Positions 36,474-46,032 of a DNA stretch of 64,000 nt are shown here, piece after piece (within the stretch, counting starts at the first letter, position 1; each line of letters opens with the position of its first letter). Source of the DNA: AP-15 sp963738185. Lineage in GTDB: Bacteria > Pseudomonadota > Alphaproteobacteria > ATCC43930 > CGMCC-115725. The translations under genes and the position numbers were made by a program. The notes below the pieces were generated by a model. It saw nothing but the letters and a program-made list of their open reading frames with translations. It ran no database searches and was not told the origin of the DNA. Location: contig CAVTVA010000001.1 in NCBI GenBank assembly GCA_963738185.1, forward strand, positions 986,812 to 1,050,811, given 5' to 3'.

Positions 36474-37635
36474 TCAGCGCAGGCCGAGGCCGCGGGCGAT
36501 GATGCCGCGCAACACTTCGCGGGTGCCGCCCTGGATGGTCAGCTTGGGGGCGATCAGGGTGGTGTAGCGCAAGGCCTCTTCGAACCGGTCGTCGTTGGCG
36601 TCGGGCTGCGCGTCGCTCGGCGGCGGCGCCAGGAGGCGCACCTTGTCGGGCAGCGCCTGCTCGAAATTGGTGCCGAGGTCCTTGACCACCGCGGATTCGA
36701 CCGCCGGCGTCTTGCCCGCTTGCAGCATGCCGGCGACCGACAGCGACATGCGCCGCAAGGTCGCGAGATGGGCGATCTGCCGGCCGATGCCTTCGGCAAG
36801 ATGGTCGCTCGGCTCCTCGCCGGCGACCCGGACCAGCTCGGTCAGTGCCGAGAGGGTTTCGATCCAGCGGTCGGGGCCGCTCCTCTCATAGGCGAGTTCG
36901 TCGGTCGCCTGCTTCCATGCCATGTCGACCTCGCCGATCAGGTGCGAATCGGGCAGGAAGGCGTCGTCGAACACGACCTCGTTGAAATCATGGCCGCCGG
37001 TCAGGTTGATGATCGGCCGCGTGCGTGATGCCGGGCGTCTTCATCTCGACCAGGAATTGGGTCAGCCCGTGCCGGCGGTTTTCCTTGGTCGATGGCGAGG
37101 TGCGCAACAGGGCGATCATGTAGTCGGCCTGGTGCGCGTTGCTGGTCCAGATCTTGCGCCCGTTGACCAGCCAGCCGCCATCGGTCTTGGTGGCGCGGGT
37201 CGAGGCGGCAAACACGTCCGACCCGGAATTGGGCTCGGAGAGGCCGATGCAGAAGCACAATTCGCCCGACGCGATGCGCGGCAGGATCCGCTGCCGGATC
37301 TCCTCCTGGCCGTAGCGCAGAATGACCGGGCCCGATTGCCGGTCGGCGGTCGAATGGGCGCGGGTCGGCGCGTGCGCCGCCAGCAGCTCCTCGGTCACGA
37401 CATAGCGTTCGAGCTGCGAGCGTTCGTGGCCGCCGTATTTCTTGGGCCAGGTCATGCCGATCCAACCCTTGGCCCCGACCTTGCGGCTGAATTCGCGCGA
37501 GAACGAGCCCTTGCCGCCATCCGCAGAAAAGGTGCCGGCCTCGGCCTCCTGGGCGAGAAAGGCACGGACCTCTCGCCGCAATTCCTCGGCCTCGGGCGGC
37601 AGCTCGACCGGATCGAAACGAAAGCTCGTGGTCAT
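36474..37635 (-). pseudogene. acyl-CoA dehydrogenase family protein, one frameshift
   Basis: FAD-dependent acyl-CoA dehydrogenase, about 385 codons. Landmarks: MTWPKKYGGHERSQLERYVV, LCFCIGLSEPNSGSDVFAAS (FAD/substrate loop), GWLVNGRKIWTSNAHQADYM and the C-terminal IQGGTREVLRGIIARGLGL. The frame breaks near 37025, just after MKTPGITH; the continuation is IINLTGGHDFNEVVFDDAFL. Paired with the second dehydrogenase gene eight bases upstream, suggesting a heteromeric enzyme, as in steroid-type acyl-CoA dehydrogenases. Confidence 0.85.
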
Positions 37636-37642
37636 CGATGCC

Positions 37643-38695
37643 TCATGACTTCTCGGTGATGAACGGCCACAGCTGGTCGGCGCCGCGTTGCGCGACCATT
37701 CGGCCGAGGCGCCTCGCCCACACCGCCTCGTTGCCGAACTCCTCGCGCCACGCCCATAGCCGGCGCGTCGCATGATGCAGCGAATGCTCGTAGGTGAAGC
37801 CCATCGCACCATGGACTTGGTGGGCGATCGCCGCCCCGGCGCCGGCGGCCTCGCCGCCGCGCACCTTGGCGATCGCGATTTCGGCATCGCCCAAATCGGC
37901 GGCGGCGCAGGCCTCGGCGGCAAGATCGGCGGCGGCACCGGCGGCCGCGACCTCACCCGCCAAGGTGGCGAGGTTGTGCTGGACCGCCTGGAACTTGGCG
38001 ATCGGGCGGCCGAACTGCGAGCGGTCGAGCGCCCACTGCACCGATTGGTCGAGGGTCTTTTCGAGCGCGCCGGCCATCTGCTGGAGCCGCACCGCGGCGC
38101 CAAGCCGCTGCAATATGTCCTCGTCAATGTCAGCCGGTTTGACCGCTTCGGGAACCGCGCCGTCGAACGACACGGTGTCGCGCGGCTCGCCAGCGAGGCT
38201 TTGGTCATGGGCGATCGGCAAGCCGGTCGCCGCGACCAGCGCCACCGCCCGCTCGCCGCCGCGGTGAACAAGGACGGCAATGTGAGCCGCGTTGCGGGCA
38301 AACGGGACCCGGCGCGCCCGCCCCGCAAGCCGGCCATCGCCGCCGAGCGCGATATGGCCGTCGGCATGCACCGGGGCGATCGTCATCGGCCCGGCGGGCA
38401 CCGCGATCCCGGCACGCGCGAGCAACCAGCCGGCCATCAGCGTTTCGGCGAGCGGCGCCGGCACGGCGAAGCGGCCGGCCGCACGCAATACCGCAAAACC
38501 GTCCGCCATTGCCGCACCGGCGCCGCCGAATTCCTCCGGGACCCAGGCGGAGGCCAGTCCCGACTCTTCGATTGCGCCCCACAGCGCCTTCGGCCAAATG
38601 CCTTTTTCGGCATCGTTGACGGTGGCTGGCTCGCACAGATCCTGAAAGATGCGGGTCGCCGTATCGACGATGATGCTGTCGGTGCTGTCGCTCAT
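37643..38695 (-). CDS. acyl-CoA dehydrogenase family protein (partner subunit)
   Basis: About 350 residues, shorter than classical dehydrogenases and low in conserved catalytic residues, as in the non-catalytic or partner subunits of alpha2beta2 acyl-CoA dehydrogenases. SAWVPEEFGGAGAAMADGF, WALDRSQFGRPIAKFQAVQH and AHQVHGAMGFTYEHSLHHAT are visible. The gap to the next dehydrogenase gene is eight bases, so both are made together. Substrate unknown; the context is CoA-ester catabolism. Confidence 0.86.
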   Translation of the reverse strand: MSDSTDSIIVDTATRIFQDLCEPATVNDAEKGIWPKALWGAIEESGLASAWVPEEFGGAGAAMADGFAVLRAAGRFAVPAPLAETLMAGWLLARAGIAVPAGPMTIAPVHADGHIALGGDGRLAGRARRVPFARNAAHIAVLVHRGGERAVALVAATGLPIAHDQSLAGEPRDTVSFDGAVPEAVKPADIDEDILQRLGAAVRLQQMAGALEKTLDQSVQWALDRSQFGRPIAKFQAVQHNLATLAGEVAAAGAAADLAAEACAAADLGDAEIAIAKVRGGEAAGAGAAIAHQVHGAMGFTYEHSLHHATRRLWAWREEFGNEAVWARRLGRMVAQRGADQLWPFITEKS

Positions 38696-38834
38696 CTCCG
38701 CTCCCGCTGCATCCCTTTGGCCGATGGGATCGTAGTGGAGGCGACGCCCGACGGGAAGCCTCGGCGGCGCAGGGCAGGGATCGACGACTTCTTGAATACC
38801 TGCTAGACTGCCGCCTAGCTTGTTGGAGCCAGCC

Positions 38835-39077
38835 ATGAGCGACGTCGGAGCGTTCGAAGCAAAAAACCGCCTTGGCACATTGCTTGATCGGGTCGAGCGC
38901 GGTGAGGAGATCGTCATCACCCGGCGCGGCAGGCCGGTGGCCAAGCTCGTGCCGATCGGGCCGAGTTTCGATCGGGCAAAAGCCCGGCGCGCCGTTGCCG
39001 GTTTGCTCGAAGCGAGCCGGGGTGTCACGCTCGGCGGCCTCAAAATCCGCGACCTGATCGAAGAAGGCCGGTCGTGA
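38835..39077 (+). CDS. Phd/YefM-family antitoxin (VapB-like)
   Basis: An 80-residue antitoxin: VGAFEAKNRLGTLLDRVERG, EEIVITRRGRPVAKLVPIG, then a toxin-binding tail. GGAG lies six bases before ATG 38835. Four-base overlap with the PIN toxin start. Likely autorepressor. Confidence 0.88.
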   Translation: MSDVGAFEAKNRLGTLLDRVERGEEIVITRRGRPVAKLVPIGPSFDRAKARRAVAGLLEASRGVTLGGLKIRDLIEEGRS

Positions 39078-39487
39078 GCTTCGTCCTCGACAATTCGGTG
39101 GCTCTGACCTGGTGCTTTGAGGACGAGCGGACGCCTGCGACCACGGCACTCTTGGAGCAGTTGGGCGAATCGGGCGCGGTGGCGCCCGCGCTCTGGCCGC
39201 TCGAGGCGTTGAACGGGCTGCTCGTCGCAGAGCGGCGCGGTCGCCTCGATGCCGACAAGCGACGTGCTTTGGCCGGATTCCTGCGCGCGTTGCCAATCAA
39301 GATCGACGATGAAATGGCGGGTCAAGCATGGACCATCACCGCCGATTTCGCCGAACGCTTCCGGCTATCGAGCTACGACGCCGCTTATCTCGAACTCGCT
39401 CAGCGTCACGATCTGCCGCTCGCATCTCTTGACCGTGATTTGCGCGCCGCCGCCGTGGCTCTGGGTCTCACGATCCTGGGAGATTAG
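39074..39487 (+). CDS. VapC-type PIN-domain toxin
   Basis: A 137-residue PIN ribonuclease: FVLDNSVALTWCFEDE with the first Asp, PLEALNGLLVAERRGRL, and SSYDAAYLELAQRHDLPLAS with the later acidic residues. GTG start overlapping the antitoxin stop. Distinct in type from the PIN toxin at 15350. Confidence 0.9.
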   Translation: MSFVLDNSVALTWCFEDERTPATTALLEQLGESGAVAPALWPLEALNGLLVAERRGRLDADKRRALAGFLRALPIKIDDEMAGQAWTITADFAERFRLSSYDAAYLELAQRHDLPLASLDRDLRAAAVALGLTILGD

Positions 39488-39488
39488 C

Positions 39489-39827
39489 ATGTTTATCGCG
39501 ATGAACCGCTTCAAGGTCGCGCCCGGATCGCAGGCGGAGTTCGAGCGGGTGTGGAGGACGCGCGACACGCAACTCCGCAAGGTGCCGGGCTTTGTCGCGT
39601 TCCACCTGCTGCGCGGGCCGGGGCGGGAGGACCACGTGCTCTATTCCTCGCACACGCTATGGCGCAGCCGCGCCGACTTCGAAGCGTGGACCCGGTCCGA
39701 AGCGTTCCGCGCCGCGCACCGCGACGCTGGACAAAACCGCCCGCTCTACCTCGGCCACCCCGAGTTCGAGGGCTTCGAGGTCATTGAGACGGTGGAACCG
39801 CCAGCAGCTCCAACCTCATGCCGATGA
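39489..39827 (+). CDS. antibiotic biosynthesis monooxygenase / IsdG-like heme-degrading family protein
   Basis: A 112-residue ferredoxin-like fold protein: FIAMNRFKVAPGSQAEFERV with the Asn typical of IsdG-like enzymes, PGFVAFHLLRGPG, and WRSRADFEAWTRSEAFRAAH. It could be heme-degrading or a generic ABM-domain oxygenase. It begins one base after the VapC stop codon, so it may be read through from that promoter. Confidence 0.78.
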   Translation: MFIAMNRFKVAPGSQAEFERVWRTRDTQLRKVPGFVAFHLLRGPGREDHVLYSSHTLWRSRADFEAWTRSEAFRAAHRDAGQNRPLYLGHPEFEGFEVIETVEPPAAPTSCR

Positions 39828-39846
39828 CCGTAGCCTGACCGTTTTC

Positions 39847-39928
39847 GTCATCCCGGCTTCCGCCGGGCGCAGGCCGGGACCCATGTCGGCCGTAGGCACC
39901 GTAGGCGCCGGCTTTCCGCCGGTGTGAC
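39847..39928. repeat. dispersed repeat (CCCGGCGCAGGCCGGGA type), expanded copy
   Basis: CATCCCGGCTTCCGCCGGGC, then GCAGGCCGGGACCCATGTCG and GCCGGCTTTCCGCCGGTGTG. This copy has small internal duplications (TAGGCACCG/TAGGCGCCG) compared with those at 9171, 28345 and 50970. Confidence 0.65.
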
Positions 39929-39965
39929 AACCTTGCAGTGTTGCTCGCCGCCTGAGGTGACAGCC

Positions 39966-41123
39966 TCAAGCGATGACCTTTGCTTGCCGCAGTTCGTCCA
40001 GGGTGGCGCGGTCGTAGCCGAGGATTTGCAACAGCACCTCGTCGGTGTGCTGGCCCGGGGTTGGGACCGGGCCGACGCGGCCGGGGGTTTTCGACATCTT
40101 GATCGTGGCGCCGGGCAGGTACATCTCGCCGGCGACCGGGTCGTCCATCTTGACCAGCATCTCGCGCTCCCACAGATGCGGATCCTCCGCCACCTGCGGG
40201 ATGGTCTTGACCGGGGCGACCGGGATGTCGGCCTCGACCAAGGCGCTGACGATCTCCTCCACCGTGTGCTCGGCGCACCAGGCCGCGACCGCCTGGCGGC
40301 GCGGATCGTTCGGACCGGAACGGCTCGAAAAGCGGCCGACCTCGGCGCCCGCTCCAGGGTCGCCGGTGGCGATCTGCATCAGCCGCGAGCCCATCTCGCG
40401 CCCCGAGGCCGAGATCACCACATGGCCGTCCTTTGCCGCGTACGGCGGGCGGCCGGCTTCGCCGCCCTCCTCGCCGGTCGCGAGATAATACGAGGTCGGG
40501 ATCTCGACCATGGTCAGCGCCGAATCCAACAGGCAGACATCGACCACCTGGCCCTCGCCGGTGCGGTCGCGGTGATGCAGTGCCGCCAGCATGCCGATAG
40601 TCGCATGCAGCGAGGTGTAGCGATCGACGATTGAGGAGGCGGCGCCGAGCGGCCGGCCGACCGGCATCCCGGTCAGGTGCATCAGCCCGCTCATCGCTTG
40701 GCCCAACGGATCGAAGGCCGGTCGGTCGCGGTAGGGCCCGTATTGGCCAAATCCCGACACCGAGCCCAAGATGATGTCCGGCTTCAATTGGCACAGCCGG
40801 TCGTAGCCGAAGCCCATCTTGTCCATGACGCCAGGGCGAAAATTCTGCAGCACGATGTCGGCAGTCTTGACCAATGCCGCGAAAATCTCCTTGCCGCGCG
40901 ACGTGCGCAGATCGAGACACAGGCTTTTTTTGCCGCGGTTGTAGACCGAGAAATAGACGCTCTGGCCGCGCACCAGCGGCGGCGACTGGCGGGTTTCCTC
41001 GCCGCCCAGTTTTTCGATCTTGATGACCTCGGCGCCGAGGTCGGAAAGGATCATGCCGCCGCGCGGCCCGGCCTGATAGCGCGCCAGCTCGAGCACCCTG
41101 ATCCCGTCGAGAGCCCCGCCCAT
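39966..41123 (-). CDS. CaiB/BaiF family III CoA-transferase
   Basis: About 385 residues, moving CoA between acyl groups. The catalytic Asp is in RPAFDPLGQAMSGLMHLTG; RVLELARYQAGPRGGMILSD, LGAEVIKIEKLGGEETR and LDLRTSRGKEIF are the N-terminal signatures. The start at 41123 has GAGGAGG upstream. Divergent from an enoyl-CoA hydratase; likely part of the same CoA-ester pathway. The acyl substrates are unknown. Confidence 0.9.
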   Translation of the reverse strand: MGGALDGIRVLELARYQAGPRGGMILSDLGAEVIKIEKLGGEETRQSPPLVRGQSVYFSVYNRGKKSLCLDLRTSRGKEIFAALVKTADIVLQNFRPGVMDKMGFGYDRLCQLKPDIILGSVSGFGQYGPYRDRPAFDPLGQAMSGLMHLTGMPVGRPLGAASSIVDRYTSLHATIGMLAALHHRDRTGEGQVVDVCLLDSALTMVEIPTSYYLATGEEGGEAGRPPYAAKDGHVVISASGREMGSRLMQIATGDPGAGAEVGRFSSRSGPNDPRRQAVAAWCAEHTVEEIVSALVEADIPVAPVKTIPQVAEDPHLWEREMLVKMDDPVAGEMYLPGATIKMSKTPGRVGPVPTPGQHTDEVLLQILGYDRATLDELRQAKVIA

Positions 41124-41231
41124 CGCCGCCTCCTCATCCTTGTGCCGCGCCGCGCGCTCATATCGCAAGTTGAGCTAACACCCCACCCCGCGTAGTGTCA
41201 AACCAACCACAGTCGCGCAGGAGAGCGAGCG

Positions 41232-41993
41232 ATGACCGAATTCATCCTGACCGAGCGCCTGGACGGCGCTGCCCTGATCACCTTGAACCGGCCGGACAAG
41301 CTCAACGCGCTGAGCTTTGGCCTGGTGCGGGAGCTCGACGAAGCGCTGAGCGAGTACGAGAAGGATGACGCGGTCAAGTCGGTGATCCTGACCGGCGCCG
41401 GCGAGCGCGCCTTTTCGGCCGGGGCCGACATCCACGAAATGGCCGGGCTGACCAGCGAGGAATTGGCGGCGCGGCAGGCGTTTCGCGGGGAGGCCACCTG
41501 GCATATCGCGACTTTTTCGAAGCCGCTGATCGGGGCGATCAACGGGCTCGCCTATGGCGGCGCGGCATTGCTGTCCTCGACCCTCGATCTGCGCATCGGC
41601 TGCGAGCGCAGCCAGTTCCGCTTTCTGGCCGCGAGCTATGGCCGGGTCAACTCGACCTGGTCGCTGCCATTGCTGGTCGGTCTGCCCAAGGCGAAGGAAT
41701 TGCTCTACACCGGCCGGGCGGTCGGCGCCGAGGAAGCCGAGCGGATCGGCCTATTGAACCAGGTCGTGCCGGCGACGCGCTTGGTCGAGACCGCGGTCGA
41801 AACCGCGCAGATGATCGCCAAGAACGACGCCCGCATGGTCCAGGGGATCAAGCGCCTCTTGCACGAGCAGATCGGCATGGGCTGGCGCGAGCGCTATGGC
41901 AACGAGGAGGATGCCCGCGCCAGCTCGCTCGCCGCCGGCCATCCGCGCGACGGCTTCAAGGATTTTCTGAGCCGCAAGGGAGCCGCGGACTAG
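41232..41993 (+). CDS. enoyl-CoA hydratase/isomerase family protein
   Basis: A 253-residue crotonase: LITLNRPDKLNALSFGLVRE, RAFSAGADIHEMAGL and NGLAYGGAALLSSTLDLRIG form the CoA pocket and oxyanion hole. The usual second catalytic Glu region reads YGRVNSTWSLPLLVG, so a non-hydratase reaction is possible. AGGAGAGCG precedes the ATG. Its stop codon shares the CTAG palindrome with the convergent phosphoesterase. Confidence 0.9.
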   Translation: MTEFILTERLDGAALITLNRPDKLNALSFGLVRELDEALSEYEKDDAVKSVILTGAGERAFSAGADIHEMAGLTSEELAARQAFRGEATWHIATFSKPLIGAINGLAYGGAALLSSTLDLRIGCERSQFRFLAASYGRVNSTWSLPLLVGLPKAKELLYTGRAVGAEEAERIGLLNQVVPATRLVETAVETAQMIAKNDARMVQGIKRLLHEQIGMGWRERYGNEEDARASSLAAGHPRDGFKDFLSRKGAAD

Positions 41994-42574
41994 TTGCGAA
42001 TATCGGGAAAATCGGTCACGACGATTTCCTCGGCGGCGGTGTCGAGCACGGCGCAAGAGAGTTGCCGGCCGTTGCCTTGGTCGCGGGCCTCGCCGGCCGA
42101 GCCTGGGTTGACCACTAGCACCCGGCCGACGCGGCGCACCAGCTGATGGTGGGTGTGGCCATAGAGCACGAAATCGGCATCGGCCTCGGCAAACCGCTCC
42201 AGCAGAGAGCTGTGCGGATAGACATAGGCGCCGCGCGGCTCCCATGGCGTCGAGTGGACCGCGAGCAGCTTTTTGCCGGCGACCGAGAGCTCGAGCCGGT
42301 GTGGCCGGTCGGCGAGCCAGTCGAGCAGCCCGCGATCGATCCACTCCGGCTGGCGGGCGCGGGCGCCCTGTGGCCCAAGAAAGCCCTCCTCATGGTTGCC
42401 AAGGATTGTCAGCGCACCGCGGTCTTTGAGCAGCTGCACGACCTCGTTCGAGAAACGGTACTCGTAGATGCTGTCGCCAAGGCAGATCAATTCGTCGACA
42501 TCGCCGACGATTTCCAAAGCCTGCAGCAGACCCTGATAGTTGCAATGGAGATCCGAGACAATGCCGATCTTCAC
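41990..42574 (-). CDS. YfcE/MJ0936-type metallophosphoesterase
   Basis: A 194-residue calcineurin-like phosphodiesterase: IGIVSDLHCNYQGLLQAL, CLGDSIYEY, ILGNHEEGF, HSTPWEPRG, LYGHTHHQLVRR and NPGSAG give all metal-binding blocks. Substrate unknown. Its stop codon is the complement of the neighbour's stop within CTAG at 41990-41993. Confidence 0.9.
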   Translation of the reverse strand: MKIGIVSDLHCNYQGLLQALEIVGDVDELICLGDSIYEYRFSNEVVQLLKDRGALTILGNHEEGFLGPQGARARQPEWIDRGLLDWLADRPHRLELSVAGKKLLAVHSTPWEPRGAYVYPHSSLLERFAEADADFVLYGHTHHQLVRRVGRVLVVNPGSAGEARDQGNGRQLSCAVLDTAAEEIVVTDFPDIRN

Positions 42575-42577
42575 GCG

Positions 42578-43132
42578 TCAGCCCCCACCCTGGCCCTCCC
42601 CCGCGCGCGGGGGAGGGAAGGCGAGGCGGCCCTCCCCGGGCGAGGCAGCGAGCGGGTGGCGGCAGCGCAAGAGGTTCATCGGCTTCAGGCTCATGACGAT
42701 CTCGCCGTTCTGGTTCAGCACCTCGACCAGGGTGCGCACCATGCCGCGGTCCGGCCGCGAGCGCGAGCGGGTCGCTTCCAGCACGGTGACCCGGATGCGC
42801 AGCGCGTCGCCGGGGCGCACCGGGCGGGTCCAGCGCAACTCGTCTATTCCGGGCGAGGCGAGGCTCGCGACGTGCGACAGGAAATGCTCGACAAACAGCC
42901 GCATCATGATCCCGGCGGTATGCCAGCCGCTGGCGATCAGCCCGCCGAAATTGCCCCGTGCGGCGGCCTGCGGATCGACATGCATCGACTGCGGGTCATA
43001 GCGGCGGGCGAAGTCGAGGATCGCGGCCTCGGTGACCGCGACCTCGCCATATTCGTAAGCGGCGCCAGGCACGTAATCCTCGAACCAGCGGTCGTTGATC
43101 GGGGTCGCGAAATCGGCGGGCGGCAACAGCAC
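42578..43132 (-). CDS. MaoC-family (hot-dog fold) dehydratase
   Basis: About 184 residues. WFEDYVPGAAYEYGEVAVTE, FARRYDPQSMHVDPQAA (hydratase-2 motif with Asp and His) and LIASGWHTAGIMMRL are typical of MaoC-like R-specific hydratases. The start is uncertain: GTG 43132 overlaps GGGAGG, and a TTG six bases on is better spaced. The C-terminus (FPPPRAGEGQGGG) is encoded by a palindromic repeat. It acts on CoA esters with the neighbouring genes. Confidence 0.83.
   Translation of the reverse strand: MLLPPADFATPINDRWFEDYVPGAAYEYGEVAVTEAAILDFARRYDPQSMHVDPQAAARGNFGGLIASGWHTAGIMMRLFVEHFLSHVASLASPGIDELRWTRPVRPGDALRIRVTVLEATRSRSRPDRGMVRTLVEVLNQNGEIVMSLKPMNLLRCRHPLAASPGEGRLAFPPPRAGEGQGGG
42583..42625. 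repeat. GC-rich palindromic repeat
   Basis: CCCACCCTGGCCCTCCCCCG followed by CGCGCGGGGGAGGGAAGG. It has been taken into the 3' end of the MaoC gene, as at 1724 for the deacetylase-like gene. Confidence 0.6.
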
Positions 43133-43268
43133 CTCCCAGTCACGCCAAGGCCGGGCTTGACCCGGCCGTCGGCGATTGCATTACATCATCGCTGCGGAAA
43201 AGTCGTGGCTGCCGGGTAGCCCAAGGGCGCACCTGGCGCATGACGCAAGAGCGCCCGAGAGGGAGGAG

Positions 43269-44987
43269 ATGACTTACGATTACATCATCGTCGGCGGCGG
43301 CTCGGCCGGCTCGGTCATGGCCAACCGGCTGTCGGCCAAGAGCGCGAACCGGGTGCTGCTGTGCGAGGCGGGGCAGGACACACCGCACGGCAAGGTGCCG
43401 CCCGAGATCCTCGACAGCTATCCCGGCACCGCCTATTTCGACCCGCGTTTTCATTGGACCGAGCTCAAGGTCCACACGCAAGTCATCTCGCACAACCGGC
43501 CACAAGAAAACCGCCCGCCATTGCGCAAATACGAGCAGGCGCGGGTGCTGGGCGGCGGCTCGTCGATCAATGGCCAGCTCGCCAACCGCGGCGCGCCCAC
43601 CGACTACGACGAGTGGGAAGCGCGGGGGGCTGCCGGATGGGGCTGGAAGGACGTGCTGCCTTATTTCAAAAAGGTCGAGCGCGACATGGATTTCGACGGG
43701 CCGTGGCACGGCAAGGACGGCCGCATCCCGGTCCGCCGCATCTTCCCCGATTTGTGGACCGGCCATGCAAAGGCGATCGCCAAGGCCTTCGACGATGCCG
43801 GGTTTCCTTATATCCAAGACCAGAACGGCGAATTCAAGGATGGCTATTTCCCGATCACGATTTCGAACCTCTACGACCGCCGGGTGTCGGCGGCAATCGG
43901 CTATCTCGATCCGGGGACGCGGCTGCGCGACAACCTAACGATCTCGGCCGAAACTCAGGTCAAGGGGCTGCTGTTTGAAGGCACCCGCTGTGTTGGGGTC
44001 AAGGCGCTGGTCGGCGACAAGGAGACCGAGTTCCGCGTCGGCGCAGAGCGCGGCGAGGTCGTGGTCTCGTCCGGCGCCATCCATTCGCCGGCGCATCTGC
44101 TGCGCGCCGGGATCGGCCCGGCCGGCGATCTCAAGGATCTTGGCATCGATGTGGTCGCCAATGTGCCGGGGGTCGGCCAGCGGCTGATGGATCACCCGTC
44201 GATCTCGGTCTCCTCGTTCATCAAGCCTGAGGCGCGGCTCAATGGTGTCACCCGGCGCCACATCCTGCTGGCGCTGCGCTATTCGTCGGGCATCGGCGGC
44301 GCGCCGGCGGGCGACATGTTTGTCGCCGGGGTCAGCAAATCGGCGTGGCACGCGGTCGGCGAGCAGATCGGCTCGCTGCTGGCCGCGGTCTACAAGACTT
44401 TTTCCGAGACCGGCCAGGTCAAGCTCGCCTCGCGCGACTGGCGCGCCGAGCCGATCGTCGAGTTCAACCTGCTCTCCGACCGGCGCGACCTCGAACGGCT
44501 GATGGACGCGTTCCGCCGGCTGGGGGCGATGCAGATCGGCGCGGCCTTGCAGCAGGCCACCAGCAACCCGTTCCCGGCGAGCTATACCGAGCGGGTGCGC
44601 AAGATCGGCGTCGTCAACGCCAAGAACAAGCGGATCACCAATGTCGTCGCCAAATTGCTCGACGGCCCCGCCTGGCTGCGCCGCATGGTCATCGAGAAGG
44701 TGATCGTCGAGGGCTATCGCTTCGACCAGCTGATGCAGGATGACGAGGCGCTTGAGGACTTCATCCGCAAGGCCGCGATCGGGGTGTGGCACGCCACCTG
44801 CACCTGCCGCATGGGCGCCGAGGACGACCCGATGGCGGTGACCGACAATCACGGGCGGGTGCGCGGCGTCGCCGGCTTGCGCGTCGTCGATGCTTCGCTG
44901 TTCCCGGCGGTGCCCTGCGCCAACACTAATTTCCCGACCCTGATGACCGCCGAAAAGATCGCCGACGCGATGGTCTCGTCATCCTAA
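43269..44987 (+). CDS. GMC-family FAD oxidoreductase (choline dehydrogenase-like)
   Basis: A 572-residue flavoprotein: the FAD-binding YDYIIVGGGSAGSVMANRLS, RVLGGGSSINGQLANRGAPT, SSGAIHSPAHLLRAGIGPAG (signature 2), and the C-terminal TCRMGAEDDPMAV with RVVDASLFPAVPCANTNFP holding the catalytic His/Asn region (WHATCTCRMG). It oxidises an alcohol or polyol; the acceptor is unknown. GGGAGGAG precedes ATG 43269. Confidence 0.91.
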   Translation: MTYDYIIVGGGSAGSVMANRLSAKSANRVLLCEAGQDTPHGKVPPEILDSYPGTAYFDPRFHWTELKVHTQVISHNRPQENRPPLRKYEQARVLGGGSSINGQLANRGAPTDYDEWEARGAAGWGWKDVLPYFKKVERDMDFDGPWHGKDGRIPVRRIFPDLWTGHAKAIAKAFDDAGFPYIQDQNGEFKDGYFPITISNLYDRRVSAAIGYLDPGTRLRDNLTISAETQVKGLLFEGTRCVGVKALVGDKETEFRVGAERGEVVVSSGAIHSPAHLLRAGIGPAGDLKDLGIDVVANVPGVGQRLMDHPSISVSSFIKPEARLNGVTRRHILLALRYSSGIGGAPAGDMFVAGVSKSAWHAVGEQIGSLLAAVYKTFSETGQVKLASRDWRAEPIVEFNLLSDRRDLERLMDAFRRLGAMQIGAALQQATSNPFPASYTERVRKIGVVNAKNKRITNVVAKLLDGPAWLRRMVIEKVIVEGYRFDQLMQDDEALEDFIRKAAIGVWHATCTCRMGAEDDPMAVTDNHGRVRGVAGLRVVDASLFPAVPCANTNFPTLMTAEKIADAMVSSS

Positions 44988-45229
44988 GACCCGGAATGCC
45001 GTCTGTGGGCGGCCCCGGCGATGCACGGGAAAGGCAGCGATTGGGCGGCGTTGGGCCGGGTGCGGTCATCGCCCGGCCCGTCTGCGCGGCGCCCGTGGAC
45101 GCCGGCCCTGATGAAGTCCGCGGGATTGGCCTCCCTCCGCCAGGGGCGGCGGCGTTGAACAGCGCTAAATTGCCATAATCGCATGGCATGTTCCGGCCGA
45201 TCGGGTGCTCGAGAGGTGTGGCGGCGTGC

Positions 45230-45716
45230 ATGGAGGATCGGGTCGGGCCTGCAGATTCCCTGCAGAATGCAGGGGAAGCAGGGCAACGAGCGGCGGACGG
45301 GCGGTTTGTCCAAGGGCGGTCCGGCAACCCGGCGGGGCGGCGGCGCGGGATCGAAGAACCGGGCCTCTCTCGCCGCACAATCATTGCTGGAAGGGCAAGC
45401 CGAGGCGCTGGCCAGCAAAGCCGTCGAACTGGCATTGGGCGGCGATGTGGCGGTGTTGCGGTTCTGCCTCAGCCGGATCGCCGCGCCTCGCCGCGCGCCG
45501 GCGGTGCAGTTCGACTTGCCGCCGCTCGACAGCCTGAAGGACGTCGCCGGCGCGATGGCGGCGCTCGCTACTGCGGCGGCCGACGGGGTCATCACCCCCG
45601 GCGAGGCATTGGCGCTTTCCCGCGTCATGGACGCCTTGCTGCGGGCGATCGTGGCCCGCGAGGCCGAGCGGGCGCGAAAGGCATTTCTGGGCGGGCGGAC
45701 GCGAGAGGCGCCGTGA
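45230..45716 (+). pseudogene. DUF5681 domain protein, second copy, frameshifted
   Basis: DGRFVQGRSGNPAGRRRG is read from the ATG at 45230; the conserved core SKNRASLAAQSLLEGQAEAL and KAVELALGGDVAVLRFCLSR is one frame over, so one extra base lies near 45345. It ends ARKAFLGGRTREAP. The upstream sequence (TTGCCATAATCGCATG) matches that of the copy at 19622 (TTGCCGTAATCGCATG), so the two loci share a common origin beyond the coding part. Confidence 0.65.
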
Positions 45717-45849
45717 GCTTGGCGGAGACCCAGGCTGCTCGACGCTGACGGCGCGGCGGCAGCCGATTTTGGCACAAACCCATCGCGCGGCGGCCGCCTC
45801 ATTTACTTTGACCACAGCGGGCTTCGCATGATCGCTGCAGCGCTTAAAT

Positions 45850-46032
45850 TTGTTCCCCCTGCGCCCGAAGCACCGCGTCAGCTCGCTGGAAAGCCAAGTC
45901 GCAGGGCTGCAATCCGGAATGGCAAGCATTCGCGCCGATATGGCGGCCATGTCGTTGCGCATCGACCGCATTGAGACGCGCCTTGACCGGATCGAGCGGC
46001 GGCTCGACCTCTTCGTCGCCCCGATCGCCTAA
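45850..46032 (+). CDS. short coiled-coil protein (putative)
   Basis: Sixty residues from a TTG start: SSLESQVAGLQSGMASIRAD followed by RIDRIETRLDRIERRLDLF, a clear heptad coiled coil. Its TAA overlaps the stop of the convergent citrate-synthase-like gene. The heptad pattern supports coding, but the rare start and small size leave doubt. Confidence 0.45.
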   Translation: MFPLRPKHRVSSLESQVAGLQSGMASIRADMAAMSLRIDRIETRLDRIERRLDLFVAPIA

